From the NCBI GenBank assembly GCA_003508565.1, contig DNUI01000069.1, positions 1-5,802 of the forward strand: a DNA stretch of 5,802 nt, in the 5' to 3' direction. The notes below the pieces were generated by a model that worked only from the letters and a program-made list of their open reading frames with translations, was not told the DNA's origin and made no database searches. Source of the DNA: Syntrophaceae bacterium. GTDB taxonomy: Bacteria; Desulfobacterota; Syntrophia; Syntrophales; UBA2185. The translations under genes were made by a program, and so were the position numbers. Below, piece by piece: positions 5,658 through 5,802 of the stretch; position 1 is the stretch's first letter, and each line of letters begins with the position of its first letter.

Positions 5658-5686
5658 TTGATTACAGTGGAAATATTCAATAAAAA
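5658..5686 (+). promoter_or_regulatory. Weak candidate promoter for the right-edge gene
   Basis: TTGATT (5658-5663), a 17-bp spacer and TAAAAA (5681-5686) each match consensus at four of six positions. Initiation near 5693 would give a leader of about 35 nt. In sequence this AT-rich such matches are expected by chance, so the call is tentative. The perfect TATAAT at 5520-5525 is an alternative but lacks a good -35. Confidence 0.25.
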
Positions 5687-5726
5687 ATTTCACTACAAAG
5701 TATGAAGGCTAAGAAGGGAGGTAACC

Positions 5727-5802
5727 ATGCAGTATCTCATAATTTTACTTGTTATGCTTTTGTGTTCAGTACCAATCAATGCAGAATTATATGCTCTGGA
5801 TG
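5727..5802 (+). CDS. Start of a secreted protein gene, cut by the window edge
   Basis: An ATG at 5727 with GGGAGG (5716-5721) 5 nt upstream opens a frame that runs off the right edge after 25 codons. The residues are a typical Sec signal peptide: a short polar start (MQY), a hydrophobic core (LIILLVMLLCSV) and INA before a likely cut at residue 19/20, then ELYALD. The gene is divergent from the second protease. Its product is exported, like most others here, but the family cannot be known from what is visible. Confidence 0.7.
   Translation, partial: MQYLIILLVMLLCSVPINAELYALD

Larger units (their letters stand above)
4968..5726. other. Long AT-rich intergenic region between divergent genes
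   Basis: This stretch of about 760 bp between the minus-strand protease and the plus-strand gene starting at 5727 holds no convincing protein gene. It contains the protease promoter (5030-5057), a weak inverted repeat CATCAA/TTGATG (5111-5116 and 5134-5139), a strong terminator (5425-5456) preceded by small helices, a palindrome GAATTATAATTC (5516-5527) that includes a perfect TATAAT, and two SD-like motifs without usable frames (5549-5557, 5619-5628). A 60-residue minus-strand frame at 5470-5652 crosses these signals in low-complexity AT-rich sequence and looks fortuitous. Confidence 0.6.

Overview
The window looks like part of a Gram-negative bacterial chromosome. The genes have strong Shine-Dalgarno (SD) sites, Sec-type signal peptides and one lipobox. 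Stops are TAA, TGA and TAG, so the standard code applies. Moderately GC-rich genes are separated by AT-rich spacers. A deltaproteobacterial (Desulfobacterota-like) or Nitrospirota-like source is a guess; nothing here fixes the taxonomy. No rRNA, tRNA, CRISPR or insertion sequence is visible.

Layout, left to right. A promoter (81-109) and strong RBS lead into a secreted papain-family (C1A) cysteine protease with a proline-rich tail (235-1458, +), closed by a perfect 14-bp hairpin (1481-1513). Three small plus-strand genes follow: a 91-residue lipoprotein (1727-2002), a 106-residue cytoplasmic protein (2092-2412) and a 123-residue secreted protein with four cysteines (2505-2876). A hairpin terminator (3135-3166) separates them from a convergent minus-strand gene.

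That gene (start 4951) is a second secreted papain-like protease, followed by five tandem 50-residue modules resembling bacterial tandem repeat domain 1 (BTRD1). A TAA codon at 3527-3529 interrupts the third module, yet the same frame stays open and repeat-like for another 105 codons to a TGA at 3209-3211. The intact form would be 580 residues; the predicted product is 474. The gene has a near-consensus promoter (TTGACA, 16 bp, TATAAG) at 5030-5057.

The right end is a long AT-rich spacer with a strong terminator (5425-5456) that closes no visible gene, two SD-like motifs without proper reading frames, and then the start of another secreted protein (5727 to the edge).

Four of the six genes, and five of the six if the lipoprotein is counted separately from the soluble secreted proteins, encode exported products. 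The locus therefore reads as an extracytoplasmic proteolysis island. The two proteases share the end of the catalytic domain but differ in propeptide, cysteine pattern and C-terminal tail. Whether the small proteins act with or against the proteases cannot be told from sequence. The most notable observation is the isolated in-frame stop inside the repeat tail.
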